From positions 135,732 to 199,731 of the forward strand of contig NZ_MQVY01000003.1 of assembly GCF_002954385.1 (NCBI RefSeq): a stretch of DNA of 64,000 nt, in the 5' to 3' direction. A model generated the notes under the pieces. The model made no database searches. It was not told where the DNA came from and worked only from the letters and a program-made list of their open reading frames with translations. This document shows, piece after piece, positions 18,578 through 27,321 of the stretch (its first letter is position 1; the number at the start of each line of letters is the position of its first letter). Made by a program: the position numbers and the translations under genes. The stretch comes from Tenacibaculum sp. SG-28. Its GTDB lineage: Bacteria; Bacteroidota; Bacteroidia; Flavobacteriales; Flavobacteriaceae.

Positions 18578-19687
18578 TTAAACCTTTAAAAAATCCTTTA
18601 TCAATTTAGACACTTTTTTTACGTCTTCCTCGTCCAAATCAGGGTGAAGGGGTAGGGTAATTAAGTTCTTATGTAACTTTTCTGTAAGTGGTAGATTTAG
18701 GTCTTGTATTTTAAATTTAGACAAAAGATGATTTGGAAAGTAATGAAAACCAGTTTGGACACCATTAGCGCTTAAGAATTCTTTTAGTTCATCTCTTTGA
18801 TCCGAGTCAACTTGTATTGTAAATATATGTGGAACAATTTCTTGGTAATTATGATCTAAAATTTTAATTCGTTCTATATTGGAAAACTCTGTTTGATACA
18901 GTTTAGCTAAATCTTGTCTTTTAGCTTTAAAACCCGGAAACTTTTTAAATTGTTCTACACCTATAGCTGCCATAATATTACTCATATGATAGCGCCAACC
19001 TTGAAACTCTACATCGAACTCCCAACTTCTTTTACCTGAATATCTCTTATCCGTATCTTTTTGGACTCCCAGCAGTCGAGCGTCTTTAATTCTTTCTAAA
19101 ATAGTTTTATCGTCAGTTAAAATAGCTCCACCTTCCCCACTTGTAATATTTTTTATACCATCAAAACTAAAGCAACAAATATCTCCAAAGGCGCCAACTA
19201 ATTTATCTTTGTAAATACTTCCAAATGCATGGGCAGCATCTTCAACAACTCTCAAATTATTTTCTTTGGCAAAGATGTACAACTTGTTTAAATCTCCTAC
19301 TCCTCCACCATAATGAACTGGTAATATAACTTTAGTTTTTGGTGTTAACTTTCTCTTAGCATCCTCTAAATCAATTGTCAGAGTTTTAGGATTAATTTCA
19401 CAAGAAATCGGCTTAGCTCCAGTAGCAGAAATAGCCTGATAGGTAGCCACGTAAGTTAAAGATTGAACCAGAACTTCATCTCCTTTATCCACACCCAAAG
19501 ACTGTAATGCTAGGTGAATAGCTGACGTACCAGTATTAACACAAACTGTTGGTCTGTTAAAATAGGAAGATAACAACTCTTCAAATTCTTTTACATTATC
19601 ACCCATTCCTAAGTACTCATTTTCAAGAACCTTAGTTACTGCATTAATCTCTTCTATCCCTATTACAGATTTTGAAAGTCTTAACAT
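18578..19687 (-). CDS. DegT/DnrJ/EryC1/StrS sugar aminotransferase
   Basis: A 369-residue PLP-dependent sugar aminotransferase. PLP-contacting features are NTGTSAIHLAL, Asp150 in RVVEDAAHAFG and the Schiff-base lysine Lys179 in FSFDGIKNITSGEGG. Because the lysine is present, it is not the RfbH/E1 3-dehydrase variant, which has His there. It is the fourth gene of an apparent rfbF-rfbG-cupin-aminotransferase block, so it probably aminates a CDP-4-keto-6-deoxyhexose (or, less likely, a dTDP or UDP form). Four bases separate it from the cupin gene upstream. Confidence 0.87.
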   Translation of the reverse strand: MLRLSKSVIGIEEINAVTKVLENEYLGMGDNVKEFEELLSSYFNRPTVCVNTGTSAIHLALQSLGVDKGDEVLVQSLTYVATYQAISATGAKPISCEINPKTLTIDLEDAKRKLTPKTKVILPVHYGGGVGDLNKLYIFAKENNLRVVEDAAHAFGSIYKDKLVGAFGDICCFSFDGIKNITSGEGGAILTDDKTILERIKDARLLGVQKDTDKRYSGKRSWEFDVEFQGWRYHMSNIMAAIGVEQFKKFPGFKAKRQDLAKLYQTEFSNIERIKILDHNYQEIVPHIFTIQVDSDQRDELKEFLSANGVQTGFHYFPNHLLSKFKIQDLNLPLTEKLHKNLITLPLHPDLDEEDVKKVSKLIKDFLKV

Positions 19688-19690
19688 ATT

Positions 19691-20128
19691 TTACCATTTT
19701 AAATTTTTGAATGTACCTATTTTAACATTTTCCTGCTCCTCCGGATCATGTTCTATATTAGCTAAATTATGAAGCATATTATTACTACCTAACCCTTTGA
19801 ATCCATACCAAATGCCTGGAGGGATTGTAATTCTTTTATAATTCTCTTCTCCTAATTCAATTTTCATAAACTTACCTTTGGTTGCAGATTTTTCTCTTAA
19901 ATCATACAAGGCAAATTCAATTTTACCAATAGGTACTACAATATTACAAATCATTTTAAAATGTCTTTTCCAAGCTTTAATTTCGCCATAGTTGATGAAC
20001 GAGAAGTAACTTTCTCCAAAACCATTAAAGCTATCCTCATTTTTTTTTAGGCCATGATAGATATCTCCCTTTGGATGTGGAATTCGTTTCAAATCGGTTA
20101 ATATAACTCCCTCAATACTTGTATCCAT
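19691..20128 (-). CDS. RmlC-like sugar epimerase (cupin)
   Basis: A 145-residue cupin of the dTDP-4-dehydrorhamnose 3,5-epimerase family. Family-like segments are IEGVILTDLKRIPHPKGDIYHG, WKRHFKMICNIVVPIGKIEFALYDLR and ITIPPGIWYGFKGLG. The usual HQVQW-type His motif is not obvious, replaced by AWKRHFKM, so it belongs to a divergent subgroup. It shares its start with the rfbG stop (base 20128), indicating translational coupling, and the aminotransferase follows at once. A role in 3- and/or 5-epimerisation of CDP-4-keto-6-deoxyglucose is inferred. Confidence 0.75.
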   Translation of the reverse strand: MDTSIEGVILTDLKRIPHPKGDIYHGLKKNEDSFNGFGESYFSFINYGEIKAWKRHFKMICNIVVPIGKIEFALYDLREKSATKGKFMKIELGEENYKRITIPPGIWYGFKGLGSNNMLHNLANIEHDPEEQENVKIGTFKNLKW

Positions 20129-21237
20129 TATAACTTACTAGAATTTGAAATATATAATTCTTCATACTTTTGAATTTGTTGTAATGTGAAATCCAAAATA
20201 TCAATATCCTTTTTATAGAAATTATAGTACCATTCGCTTGTAAACTTAATAGTCTCATGATATTCCAGTGTAGCTTGCCATTTTAAATAAGCTAATGCTT
20301 TATCGCAATTCAACTTTAAAAGCCCTGCCTCATGAAAAGGTATATTATCTGTAATTCTAAATGTTTCATTTACTTCAGTAGACCAGCATTCACTTAAATC
20401 CTCAAGGAGTTGTTGAACTGTTCTATTCTGCTCAGCTCTTGGTCCGAAATTAAACCCTTCGCCGTTTAATTTTTTATCGTTGTAAAGTTCTAATCCTAAT
20501 TTCAAATAACCACTTAGAGGTTCTAAAACATGTTGCCATGGTCTAGTTGCTTTGGGGCTTCTAATTTCAACCCCCGCCCCCTTACTCCATGCTAACATAC
20601 AATCCACAACAATCCTATCTTTAGCCCAATCGCCACCACCTATTACATTTCCTGCTCTACCGATAGCCAAACGAACGTTTGACGACGGTTTCTGAAAAAA
20701 GGAATTATAATAAGACTTTATTATAAGTTCTGCTGCTCCTTTTGAACCACTATAAATATCCTTTCCACCCATATGATCATTCTCTTTATAACCCCAAATC
20801 TGCTCAACATTATCATAAGCTTTATCACTTGTTATCATAACGACCGTACAATTATGATTTGATTTACGCAAAGATTCTAGGATATTTGTAGTTCCAATAA
20901 CATTAGAATTAATAGTATCTATAGGATCGGAATAAGATAAGGACACTATCGGTTGGGCAGCTAAATGAAAAACAAAATCTGGTTTTTCTTTAAAAACAAT
21001 TTCTTTTAGTGCTTTTAGGTTAACAACATCCTCTATATAATGAGTTATTTTATCTTCTAAATTTAACTCTTCAAACATGGAAGGTTGCGTAGGAATTTCT
21101 CTAGAAACACCTATTACACTCGCTTCTAATTTTAGTAACCACGAGGTTAACCAGGTACCTTTAAACCCAGTATGACCTGTTACTAATACTTTTTTTCCTT
21201 TATATATTTCACTAAACATTAATTCCAAATTTTCCAA
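20128..21237 (-). CDS. rfbG: CDP-glucose 4,6-dehydratase
   Basis: A 369-residue extended SDR, full length for RfbG/DdhB. It has GHTGFKGTWLTSWLLKL (NAD-binding, the GFKG variant typical for CDP-glucose dehydratases), FHLAAQPIVSLSY, TSDKAYDN and the catalytic Tyr-X3-Lys in DIYSGSKGAAE. It turns CDP-glucose into CDP-4-keto-6-deoxyglucose. It overlaps the rfbF cytidylyltransferase gene by 19 bases, so the pair works as a unit. Confidence 0.95.
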   Translation of the reverse strand: MENLELMFSEIYKGKKVLVTGHTGFKGTWLTSWLLKLEASVIGVSREIPTQPSMFEELNLEDKITHYIEDVVNLKALKEIVFKEKPDFVFHLAAQPIVSLSYSDPIDTINSNVIGTTNILESLRKSNHNCTVVMITSDKAYDNVEQIWGYKENDHMGGKDIYSGSKGAAELIIKSYYNSFFQKPSSNVRLAIGRAGNVIGGGDWAKDRIVVDCMLAWSKGAGVEIRSPKATRPWQHVLEPLSGYLKLGLELYNDKKLNGEGFNFGPRAEQNRTVQQLLEDLSECWSTEVNETFRITDNIPFHEAGLLKLNCDKALAYLKWQATLEYHETIKFTSEWYYNFYKKDIDILDFTLQQIQKYEELYISNSSKL

Positions 21238-21995
21238 TCAGCCTGATTATCAGACCACATTTTATTTAATCTATTTTTATCTCTTAATGTATCCATAGGC
21301 ATCCAAAAACCATGGTGCTTATATGTAAACAATTTACCATCAGAAGCAAGTGTTTTTAGAGGAGATTGTTCAAAAACAGTACTATCCCCTTCTGTGATGT
21401 AATCAAATACTTCTGGTTCACAAACAAAAAAACCAGCATTTATCCAACTTCCGTCTCCTTTTGGTTTTTCTTTAAATTCAAGTACTTTATTATCTTTATT
21501 AATTGAAAGTGCACCAAATCTACCATCAGGTTGAGCGGAAGTCATTGTTATTTTTCCATTATGTGATTTATGAAATTCAACTAGTTTTTTAATATTAATA
21601 TTAGAAACTCCGTCTCCATAGGTAAGCATAAAAGGATTGTTCCCAATAAAATCTTGCGCCCGTTTAATTCGACCTCCAGTCATACTATTATATCCCGTAT
21701 CCAATAAAGTCACTTTCCATGGTTCACTTGAATTATTATGTATTTCCATACTATTATCTTTTAAATCAATAGTAACATCACTCTGATGCAAAAAATAATT
21801 TGCGAAATACTCTTTAATTATATATCCTTTATATCCTAATAAAATTACAAAATCATTAAATCCGTGTTGTGAATAAATTTTCATAATATGCCAAAGAATT
21901 GGCTTTCCCCCTATTTCTACCATAGGTTTAGGTTTATTTACTGTATCTTCACTTAATCTAGTTCCAAATCCTCCTGCCAATAATAGTACTTTCAT
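21219..21995 (-). CDS. rfbF: Glucose-1-phosphate cytidylyltransferase
   Basis: A 258-residue RfbF/DdhA, the usual length. Signature elements are LLAGGFGTRLSEDTVNKPKP, GGKPILWHIMKIYS, LTYGDGVSNIN and WINAGFFVCEPEV. It produces CDP-glucose from CTP and glucose-1-phosphate for the dehydratase next door. It heads the CDP-sugar block. The 47 bases between it and the upstream tviB-like gene could hold a weak internal promoter, but I see no clear box. Confidence 0.95.
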   Translation of the reverse strand: MKVLLLAGGFGTRLSEDTVNKPKPMVEIGGKPILWHIMKIYSQHGFNDFVILLGYKGYIIKEYFANYFLHQSDVTIDLKDNSMEIHNNSSEPWKVTLLDTGYNSMTGGRIKRAQDFIGNNPFMLTYGDGVSNINIKKLVEFHKSHNGKITMTSAQPDGRFGALSINKDNKVLEFKEKPKGDGSWINAGFFVCEPEVFDYITEGDSTVFEQSPLKTLASDGKLFTYKHHGFWMPMDTLRDKNRLNKMWSDNQADWKIWN

Positions 21996-22042
21996 AGATT
22001 CTTTTATTTTTATATTTAGTCGTATTACAATAATTTAATTCA

Positions 22043-23326
22043 TTAAAGAGAATTATCTCTAACATTAGTTGGCAATATATTTTTGACATCAAAAATTATT
22101 GACTTTTCACTTTTTAATTTAGAAAAATCTAATTCACGAAATTCATTATGTGCGACTGTTAACACAATCGCATCATACTTCTGATTAGGAAGTTTCTTGG
22201 TAGATTTTAATTTGTATTCATGCATTACTTCGTCTTCATTTGCCCATGGATCATAGATAGTAACTTTAGTTCCATAATCAATCAAAGAATTAACTACATC
22301 TACAGCTCTAGTGTTTCGTACATCAGGACAGTTTTCTTTAAAAGTTATCCCTAGTACTAAAACATCTGCTCCTTTAATACGTATATCCTCTTTTATCATT
22401 AACTTGACTACTTCTGAAGCAACATATTCTCCCATGCTATCATTCAACCTCCTACCTGCCAAAATAATTTCTGGATGATAGCCATATTCCTGAGCTTTTT
22501 GTGCTAAATAATAAGGGTCTACACCTATGCAGTGTCCTCCTACTAAACCCGGCTTAAATGGTAAAAAATTCCATTTTGTACCAGCAGCTTCTAGCACATC
22601 ATGGGTATTAATATCCATTAACCCGAATATTTTAGCCAATTCATTAACAAAAGCAATATTAATATCTCGCTGTGAATTTTCTATTACCTTTGCAGCTTCA
22701 GCCACTTTTATAGTTGGAGCCAAATGCGTTCCGGCTGTGATTACTGATTTATACAAGTCATCTACTTTCTTTCCAATCTCAGGCGTTGAACCAGAGGTAA
22801 CTTTTAATATTTTCTCTACGGTATGTTCCTTATCTCCTGGATTAATTCTTTCCGGAGAATAACCTGCATAAAAATCTTGATTAAATCTAAGTCCAGAAAC
22901 TCTCTCTAAAACAGGAATACATTCCTCCTCCGTTGCCCCAGGGTAAACCGTTGACTCATAAACCACGATATCTCCCTTTTTTAACACCTTTCCTACTGTT
23001 TCACTTGCTCTAACAAGAGGCGTTAATATTGGTCTATTATTTTTATCTACTGGAGTAGGAACAGTAACAATATAATAATTACAATCCTTTAAATCTTGCA
23101 GAGAAGTAGAGCAAAAAAGCCCAACATCATTTGAAGATTCTTGAATTAAAACAGACTGTAAAACCTCGTTTTCAACTTCTAGAGTAGAATCAGTTCCAGA
23201 CATTAACTCTCCAACTCTCTCTTCATTAATATCAAATCCAACGGTAGAATATTTTGTAGCAAATAAACGCGCTAAAGGTAATCCAACATACCCTAATCCA
23301 ATAACAGCTATTTTTGGTTGTTTCAT
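22043..23326 (-). CDS. tviB: UDP-N-acetylhexosamine 6-dehydrogenase (TviB/WbpO-like)
   Basis: A 427-residue nucleotide-sugar dehydrogenase: Rossmann GLGYVGLPLA at the N-terminus, YSPERINPGDKEH, the active-site Cys in VGGHCIGVDPYYLA, and the C-terminal VLGITFKENCPDVRNT. The YSPERINPGD and GGHCIGVDPYYL motifs distinguish the TviB/WbpA/VipA group, which acts on UDP-HexNAc, from glucose-type Ugd. Immediately downstream of a TviC-like 4-epimerase, it would supply UDP-GlcNAcA/UDP-GalNAcA, as in Vi antigen synthesis. The start is 4 bases after the tviC stop. Confidence 0.88.
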   Translation of the reverse strand: MKQPKIAVIGLGYVGLPLARLFATKYSTVGFDINEERVGELMSGTDSTLEVENEVLQSVLIQESSNDVGLFCSTSLQDLKDCNYYIVTVPTPVDKNNRPILTPLVRASETVGKVLKKGDIVVYESTVYPGATEEECIPVLERVSGLRFNQDFYAGYSPERINPGDKEHTVEKILKVTSGSTPEIGKKVDDLYKSVITAGTHLAPTIKVAEAAKVIENSQRDINIAFVNELAKIFGLMDINTHDVLEAAGTKWNFLPFKPGLVGGHCIGVDPYYLAQKAQEYGYHPEIILAGRRLNDSMGEYVASEVVKLMIKEDIRIKGADVLVLGITFKENCPDVRNTRAVDVVNSLIDYGTKVTIYDPWANEDEVMHEYKLKSTKKLPNQKYDAIVLTVAHNEFRELDFSKLKSEKSIIFDVKNILPTNVRDNSL

Positions 23327-23330
23327 TATA

Positions 23331-24319
23331 TTATAAGTTTTCCCAGTACCATTTTACTGCTTCTTTTAATCCGTTTTGCAGTGAAAATTTAGGGTTATAG
23401 TGTAAAAGTTTTTTTGCTTTTTCAATACTTGCTAAGGAATGTGGAATATCTCCTAAGCGATTTGGCCCATGCTTAATTTCAATATTTTGATACTAGCATC
23501 AAAATCAGATAAATATTCTTTTAAATAGCCAACTAAGTCATTGAGCGTATTTCTATCGCCATAAGCCACATTATATACAGTATTGTAGGCTTCTTTGTTA
23601 TCGGCAACTAGAGCAAGTAAATTAGCCTGAACTACATTATCAATGTATGTGAAATCTCTTGAATAATTTCCATCTCCATTAATAGTCGGAGACTCCCCTT
23701 TCATTAACTGTCCTACGAATTTTGGGATTACTGCTGCATAAGCACCGTTTGGATCTTGTCTTCTTCCAAAGACATTAAAATAACGAAGCCCAATGGTTTC
23801 TATACCATAGGTTTTAGAAAACACATCGGCATACAATTCGTTCACATATTTAGTGATAGCATATGGGGATAGGGGTTTCCCAATTATTTCCTCTACTTTA
23901 GGCAACCCTTTTGAGTCTCCGTAAGTTGAAGAACTCGCAGCAAACACAAACCGTTTCACCCCTGAATCTTTGGCCGCAGTAAGCATGTTTAAGAAGCCTG
24001 TTACATTGGTAGCATTGGAGGTTATTGGGTCTTTAATAGAACGAGGCACAGAACCTAAAGCTGCTTGATGTAAAACATAATCTACGCCAGGAACTGCTTT
24101 TTTACAGTCTTCGTAATTTCTAATATCCCCTTCGATTAAGTCAAACTTATCGTTATCTGATAAATGAACAATATTATCTCTTTTACCTGTTTCAAAGTTA
24201 TCCAAACAAACTACATGGTTATTCAGTTTAATTAACGCATCACATAAGTTGGAACCAATAAAACCAGCGCCACCGGTGACTAATATTTTCTTATACTTTA
24301 ATTTGTCTTCTACTTTCAT
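23331..24319 (-). CDS. tviC: UDP-GlcNAc(A) 4-epimerase (TviC/WbpP-like), frameshifted near the 3' end
   Basis: A 329-residue extended SDR when reconstructed. The 288-residue open piece has [32 protein letters not shown] and the catalytic [12 protein letters not shown]. It then runs out of frame; one extra base in the T4 run at 23485-23488 restores [18 protein letters not shown] through AVKWYWENL and a stop at 23331-23333. The whole C-terminus is family-typical, so a base loss is clear. With the dehydrogenase downstream this is the TviB/TviC pair. Confidence 0.87.
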
Positions 24320-24483
24320 TTTCTAAAATGATGTACTTTAAATTCCTCCTTTACTATATTATACTAATTCCTCTATTTGGTTTATTAAATTTATTGTAAT
24401 TTATGTCTAAATAAGTAACTTTATTTCCCATTTGTGCGAAACATATCTCAGTTACTAATTCAAAACCACTAAAAAATATTCAT

Positions 24484-24918
24484 TTACTTTCTATCTTTAT
24501 CTTTTAAAGATTCTTTTTCTAAAACTTCTCTTCTCAAATCTGTACTAGAAAAACGATGTTCTCTTTTATTGAAGTACAATTTGATACCTTTAGTTTCGCA
24601 ATAGTCTCTTCCGGTAAATTGTTTATTGGCATATTCGTCACCGATAATTCGAACGTCAATATGAAAGGATCTAAGGATATCTTCTAAATCTTGCTCAGTA
24701 GCATAAGGCACAATTTCGTCTACGTATTTGCATCCTTTTAATTGAATGTAACGCTCTACTACCGATTGTACAGGGCGGTTTTTTTCAGGACGATCTAGGG
24801 TAGGGTCGGTTTGCAATCCACAAATTAAGTAGTCGCATTGGCGCTTTGCCTCCTCCAACATTTTAATATGACCAGCGTGTAGTAAATCGAAGGCACTGAA
24901 AGTAATCCCTATTTTCAT
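24484..24918 (-). CDS. Cytidylyltransferase-like nucleotidyltransferase
   Basis: A 144-residue single-domain nucleotidyltransferase of the glycerol-3-phosphate cytidylyltransferase (TagD) / HldE-C superfamily. The HAGH form of the HXGH motif is in FDLLHAGHIKML. A C-terminal HRFSSTDLRRE corresponds to the second conserved (R/K)-S-S-T motif. It activates a small phosphorylated polyol or sugar with CTP (or ATP). No CDP-glycerol transferase is nearby, so the substrate is open. It sits between the TviC gene (164-base gap) and wlbA (36-base gap). Confidence 0.8.
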   Translation of the reverse strand: MKIGITFSAFDLLHAGHIKMLEEAKRQCDYLICGLQTDPTLDRPEKNRPVQSVVERYIQLKGCKYVDEIVPYATEQDLEDILRSFHIDVRIIGDEYANKQFTGRDYCETKGIKLYFNKREHRFSSTDLRREVLEKESLKDKDRK

Positions 24919-24954
24919 TTTACTTTTTCCTTTTAATCGGCAAATATAATTTTT

Positions 24955-25890
24955 CTAAGGTAAAAACCCATGTTTTTCACCACTTTTTTTAATATCGTTA
25001 TTTCGGATAGCGTGTACAATTTCTATGGAGGGTTTTGCATCTTTTAAACCAAAGCCATTCCCTGCTAATATTCCTTTGTAACTATCGGTGTGTAACTCGG
25101 TAAATCCTCCGCTAAATTCTATTTCTTCGCCGTTAACGGAAATAGAACGGTAGGTACGTTGTCCTTTTTCTTGGATTATCTTTGGCAGAGTGTTTTCATC
25201 AATAGACAAATACCAACGCACACGTGCTTTTTCAAATTCTAAATAGCCGGCTGCTTTGTCTTTCTCTCTGAGATGTACGATGTTTTCTTGCACTGGGCCA
25301 AACACCCAAGATAGCATATCATAAAAATGAATTCCGATATTGGTAGCAATACCCCCTGATTTACTGACATCTCCTTTCCAAGACACATGGTACCATGCCC
25401 CCCTGGAGGTAATATAGGTTAAGTCTACATCATATTTTTCTTTTTTGTTCTCGCTTTGCACCTTTTGCTTTAGAGCAATAATGCTAGGGTGTAAACGCAA
25501 TTGTAATATGGTATTGATGCGATTACCAGTTTCGTTTTCTATTGCTTGCAGGGCATCTACATTCCATGGATTTAGCACCAAGGGTTTTTCACATATAGCG
25601 TCTGCTCCTCTGCGTAAAGCCATACGAATATGAGAATCGTGTAGGTAATTCGGGGTACAGATGCTTACATAATCTAGCTGAATATTCTTTTGTCTCTTTA
25701 TTTTTTCAATATGGCGATCAAAACGCTCGAACTCCACAAAAAAATGGGTGTCGGGGAAATAACTATCCATCACGCCCACGCTATCAAACTTGTCTAGTGC
25801 TGCTATGAGCCTATTATTGGTGTCTTTTATGGCTTTTAGGTGTCTTGGAGCGATGTATCCTGCCACTCCTAGCATGGCGAAATTCTTCAT
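24955..25890 (-). CDS. wlbA: Gfo/Idh/MocA oxidoreductase, WlbA/WbpB-like
   Basis: A 311-residue Gfo/Idh/MocA oxidoreductase of WlbA/WbpB length. Visible are LGVAGYIAPRHLKAIKD, CTPNYLHDSHI and the substrate-site EKP in ICEKPLVLNPWNV; GGIATNIGIHFYDMLSW is typical of UDP-GlcNAcA 3-dehydrogenases. WlbA oxidises UDP-GlcNAcA at C3 for later amination to a 2,3-diamino sugar acid. The matching WbpE-like aminotransferase is not next to it but at 52999-54126. It is the first gene of the minus-strand polysaccharide locus, preceded by the tRNA-bearing repeat. Confidence 0.85.
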   Translation of the reverse strand: MKNFAMLGVAGYIAPRHLKAIKDTNNRLIAALDKFDSVGVMDSYFPDTHFFVEFERFDRHIEKIKRQKNIQLDYVSICTPNYLHDSHIRMALRRGADAICEKPLVLNPWNVDALQAIENETGNRINTILQLRLHPSIIALKQKVQSENKKEKYDVDLTYITSRGAWYHVSWKGDVSKSGGIATNIGIHFYDMLSWVFGPVQENIVHLREKDKAAGYLEFEKARVRWYLSIDENTLPKIIQEKGQRTYRSISVNGEEIEFSGGFTELHTDSYKGILAGNGFGLKDAKPSIEIVHAIRNNDIKKSGEKHGFLP

Positions 25891-26128
25891 TATAAACTTT
25901 ATATTTTAAATCCAAATGGAATGCCACGAAATTACAAAAAAGGTTTGTAGTATTTTTATTTTTCAGTAAGAAGCTGGAGTAAACAAAATACACCTCGACT
26001 ATACTCGATGTGACATGGTAAAGTAATATGCTCACAGAAACTAGATACGTTAGACATCTCAACTGTACTCGATGTGACAGTCCAGTTGATGTGACAATGG
26101 CAATGATAAGAGGAATACAATAAAAAAC

Positions 26129-26160
26129 AAACTCCTGTAAACAGTCGTTTTCAGGAGTTT
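26129..26160 (-). terminator. Rho-independent terminator downstream of tRNA-Arg copy 1
   Basis: Read on the minus strand just after the tRNA, AAACTCCTG pairs with CAGGAGTTT (extendable inward with one mismatch) and is followed by a T-rich tract (GTTTTTTATTG). This is a typical intrinsic terminator for the tRNA transcript. Confidence 0.8.
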
Positions 26161-26162
26161 TG

Positions 26163-26234
26163 TGACCCTGGAAGGATTCGAACCCTCATCCTCAGAGCCG
26201 AAATCTGATGTTCTATCCATTGAACTACAGGGTC
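26163..26234 (-). tRNA. tRNA-Arg (anticodon UCG), copy 1
   Basis: The minus strand folds into a complete cloverleaf: acceptor GACCCTG/CAGGGTC, D-stem GTTC/GAAC, anticodon stem TCAGA/TCTGA with loop TTTCGGC (anticodon TCG, reading CGA), T-stem GAGGG/CCTTC with loop TTCGAAT, discriminator A. CCA is not encoded. It is identical to the copy at 28858-28929. A TACTTTG box about 8 bases upstream (CAAAGTA at 26242-26248 on the plus strand) may be its promoter; copy 2 lacks it. Confidence 0.95.
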
Positions 26235-26304
26235 ATTGATACAAAGTAGAAGCAATAAAAGCAGGCTAAACTAATGCTTCGTGTTATTTTCTGAATTTAC
26301 CATA

Positions 26305-27321
26305 TTAGGGTTTGCTAAAATAACTTAAATACCATTTAACAAAACTCCCCACCCCTTGTGAAAGTTTTGTGTCTGGCTCATAATCGTACTCTTTAACTAG
26401 GCGATCTACATTTGCCCAAGTTTTCTTTACATCTCCCATCTGCATAGGTAAAAATTCTTTTGCTGCTTTCTTTCCTAAATTAGATTCTATTTCATTAATA
26501 AAATCAAATAATTTCACGGAATTGTTGTTTCCTATATTATATATTTTATAAAAATCTCTACTCGCAACAGACTTTACTATTACCCTTTTCACTCCTTCAA
26601 CAATATCATCGATATAAGTAAAATCACGTTCCATATCTCCGTTATTAAAAACCTTTATTGGACGATTATTACGTATCGCATCTGCAAATAACATCGGAGC
26701 CATATCGGGCCTACCCCATGGACCATATACTGTAAAAAAACGCAACCCAGTGGTTGGTAAATTGTACAAATGACTGTAGGTATGCGCCATTAACTCATTA
26801 CTCTTTTTCGTAGCCGCATACAAACTAACTGGAGTATCCACTTTGTCTTCCTCTGAAAACGGTATTTTAGTATTCGCACCATACACACTAGAACTACTTG
26901 CATACACCAAATGTTTAATTTCACGATGCCTACAACACTCTAAAATATTTAGAAAACCAACAATATTACTTTGAATATAAGCGTCTGGATTTTCGATACT
27001 ATATCGAACGCCTGCCTGCGCTGCTAGATTACAAACCACATCAAAATTTTCTTTTTCAAATAGAGAAACTAGTTCTTCCTTGTCTTCCAAGTTCATTCTT
27101 GTAAACTTGAAATTTTGCTTAGTTGAACTATTCGTTTCGTTGTAAAAAGCTTCGGCTTCTTTTCTAGAAATCCCTAACTCGCTCAATCGGGAATATTTTA
27201 AATTTACATCGTAATAATCATTAATATTATCAATACCAACGACAGTAAATCCTGACCCTAACAATTTCTCGCTAAGATGAAACCCAATAAAACCTGCTGC
27301 TCCGGTAACTAAAACTTTCAT
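26305..27321 (-). CDS. UDP-glucuronate 4-epimerase
   Basis: A 338-residue extended SDR of the CapI/LspL/Uge type: VTGAAGFIGFHLSEKLL, GIDNINDYYDVNLK, NLAAQAGVRYSIENP (diagnostic for UDP-GlcA 4-epimerases) and the catalytic YAATKKSNELMAH. It interconverts UDP-glucuronate and UDP-galacturonate. Its start and the ugd stop share base 27321, so the two are translationally coupled and form a complete glucose-to-GalA module. The pair is enclosed by the tRNA-Arg repeats. Confidence 0.92.
   Translation of the reverse strand: MKVLVTGAAGFIGFHLSEKLLGSGFTVVGIDNINDYYDVNLKYSRLSELGISRKEAEAFYNETNSSTKQNFKFTRMNLEDKEELVSLFEKENFDVVCNLAAQAGVRYSIENPDAYIQSNIVGFLNILECCRHREIKHLVYASSSSVYGANTKIPFSEEDKVDTPVSLYAATKKSNELMAHTYSHLYNLPTTGLRFFTVYGPWGRPDMAPMLFADAIRNNRPIKVFNNGDMERDFTYIDDIVEGVKRVIVKSVASRDFYKIYNIGNNNSVKLFDFINEIESNLGKKAAKEFLPMQMGDVKKTWANVDRLVKEYDYEPDTKLSQGVGSFVKWYLSYFSKP

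Larger units (their letters stand above)
25912..26243. repeat. Direct repeat copy 1: leader, REP-like elements, terminator and tRNA-Arg
   Basis: This stretch is homologous, in the same orientation, to 28668-28938. Shared words include ATTACAAAAAAGGTTT against GTTACAAAAAAGGTTT, CTCGATGTGACA, GATGTGACA, GGAATACAATAAAAAAC, the terminator hairpin and the identical tRNA. Copy 1 has about 60 extra bases containing an additional CTCGATGTGACA unit. Similarity ends at ATTGATACA, just outside the tRNA 5' end. The two copies bracket the uge-ugd cassette. Confidence 0.8.

Noticed and set aside
18578..19687. RfbH-type CDP-4-keto-6-deoxyglucose 3-dehydrase (E1)
   Set aside because: Considered because of the rfbF/rfbG neighbours, but Lys179 is present and no Fe-S cysteine cluster pattern is visible; it is an aminotransferase.
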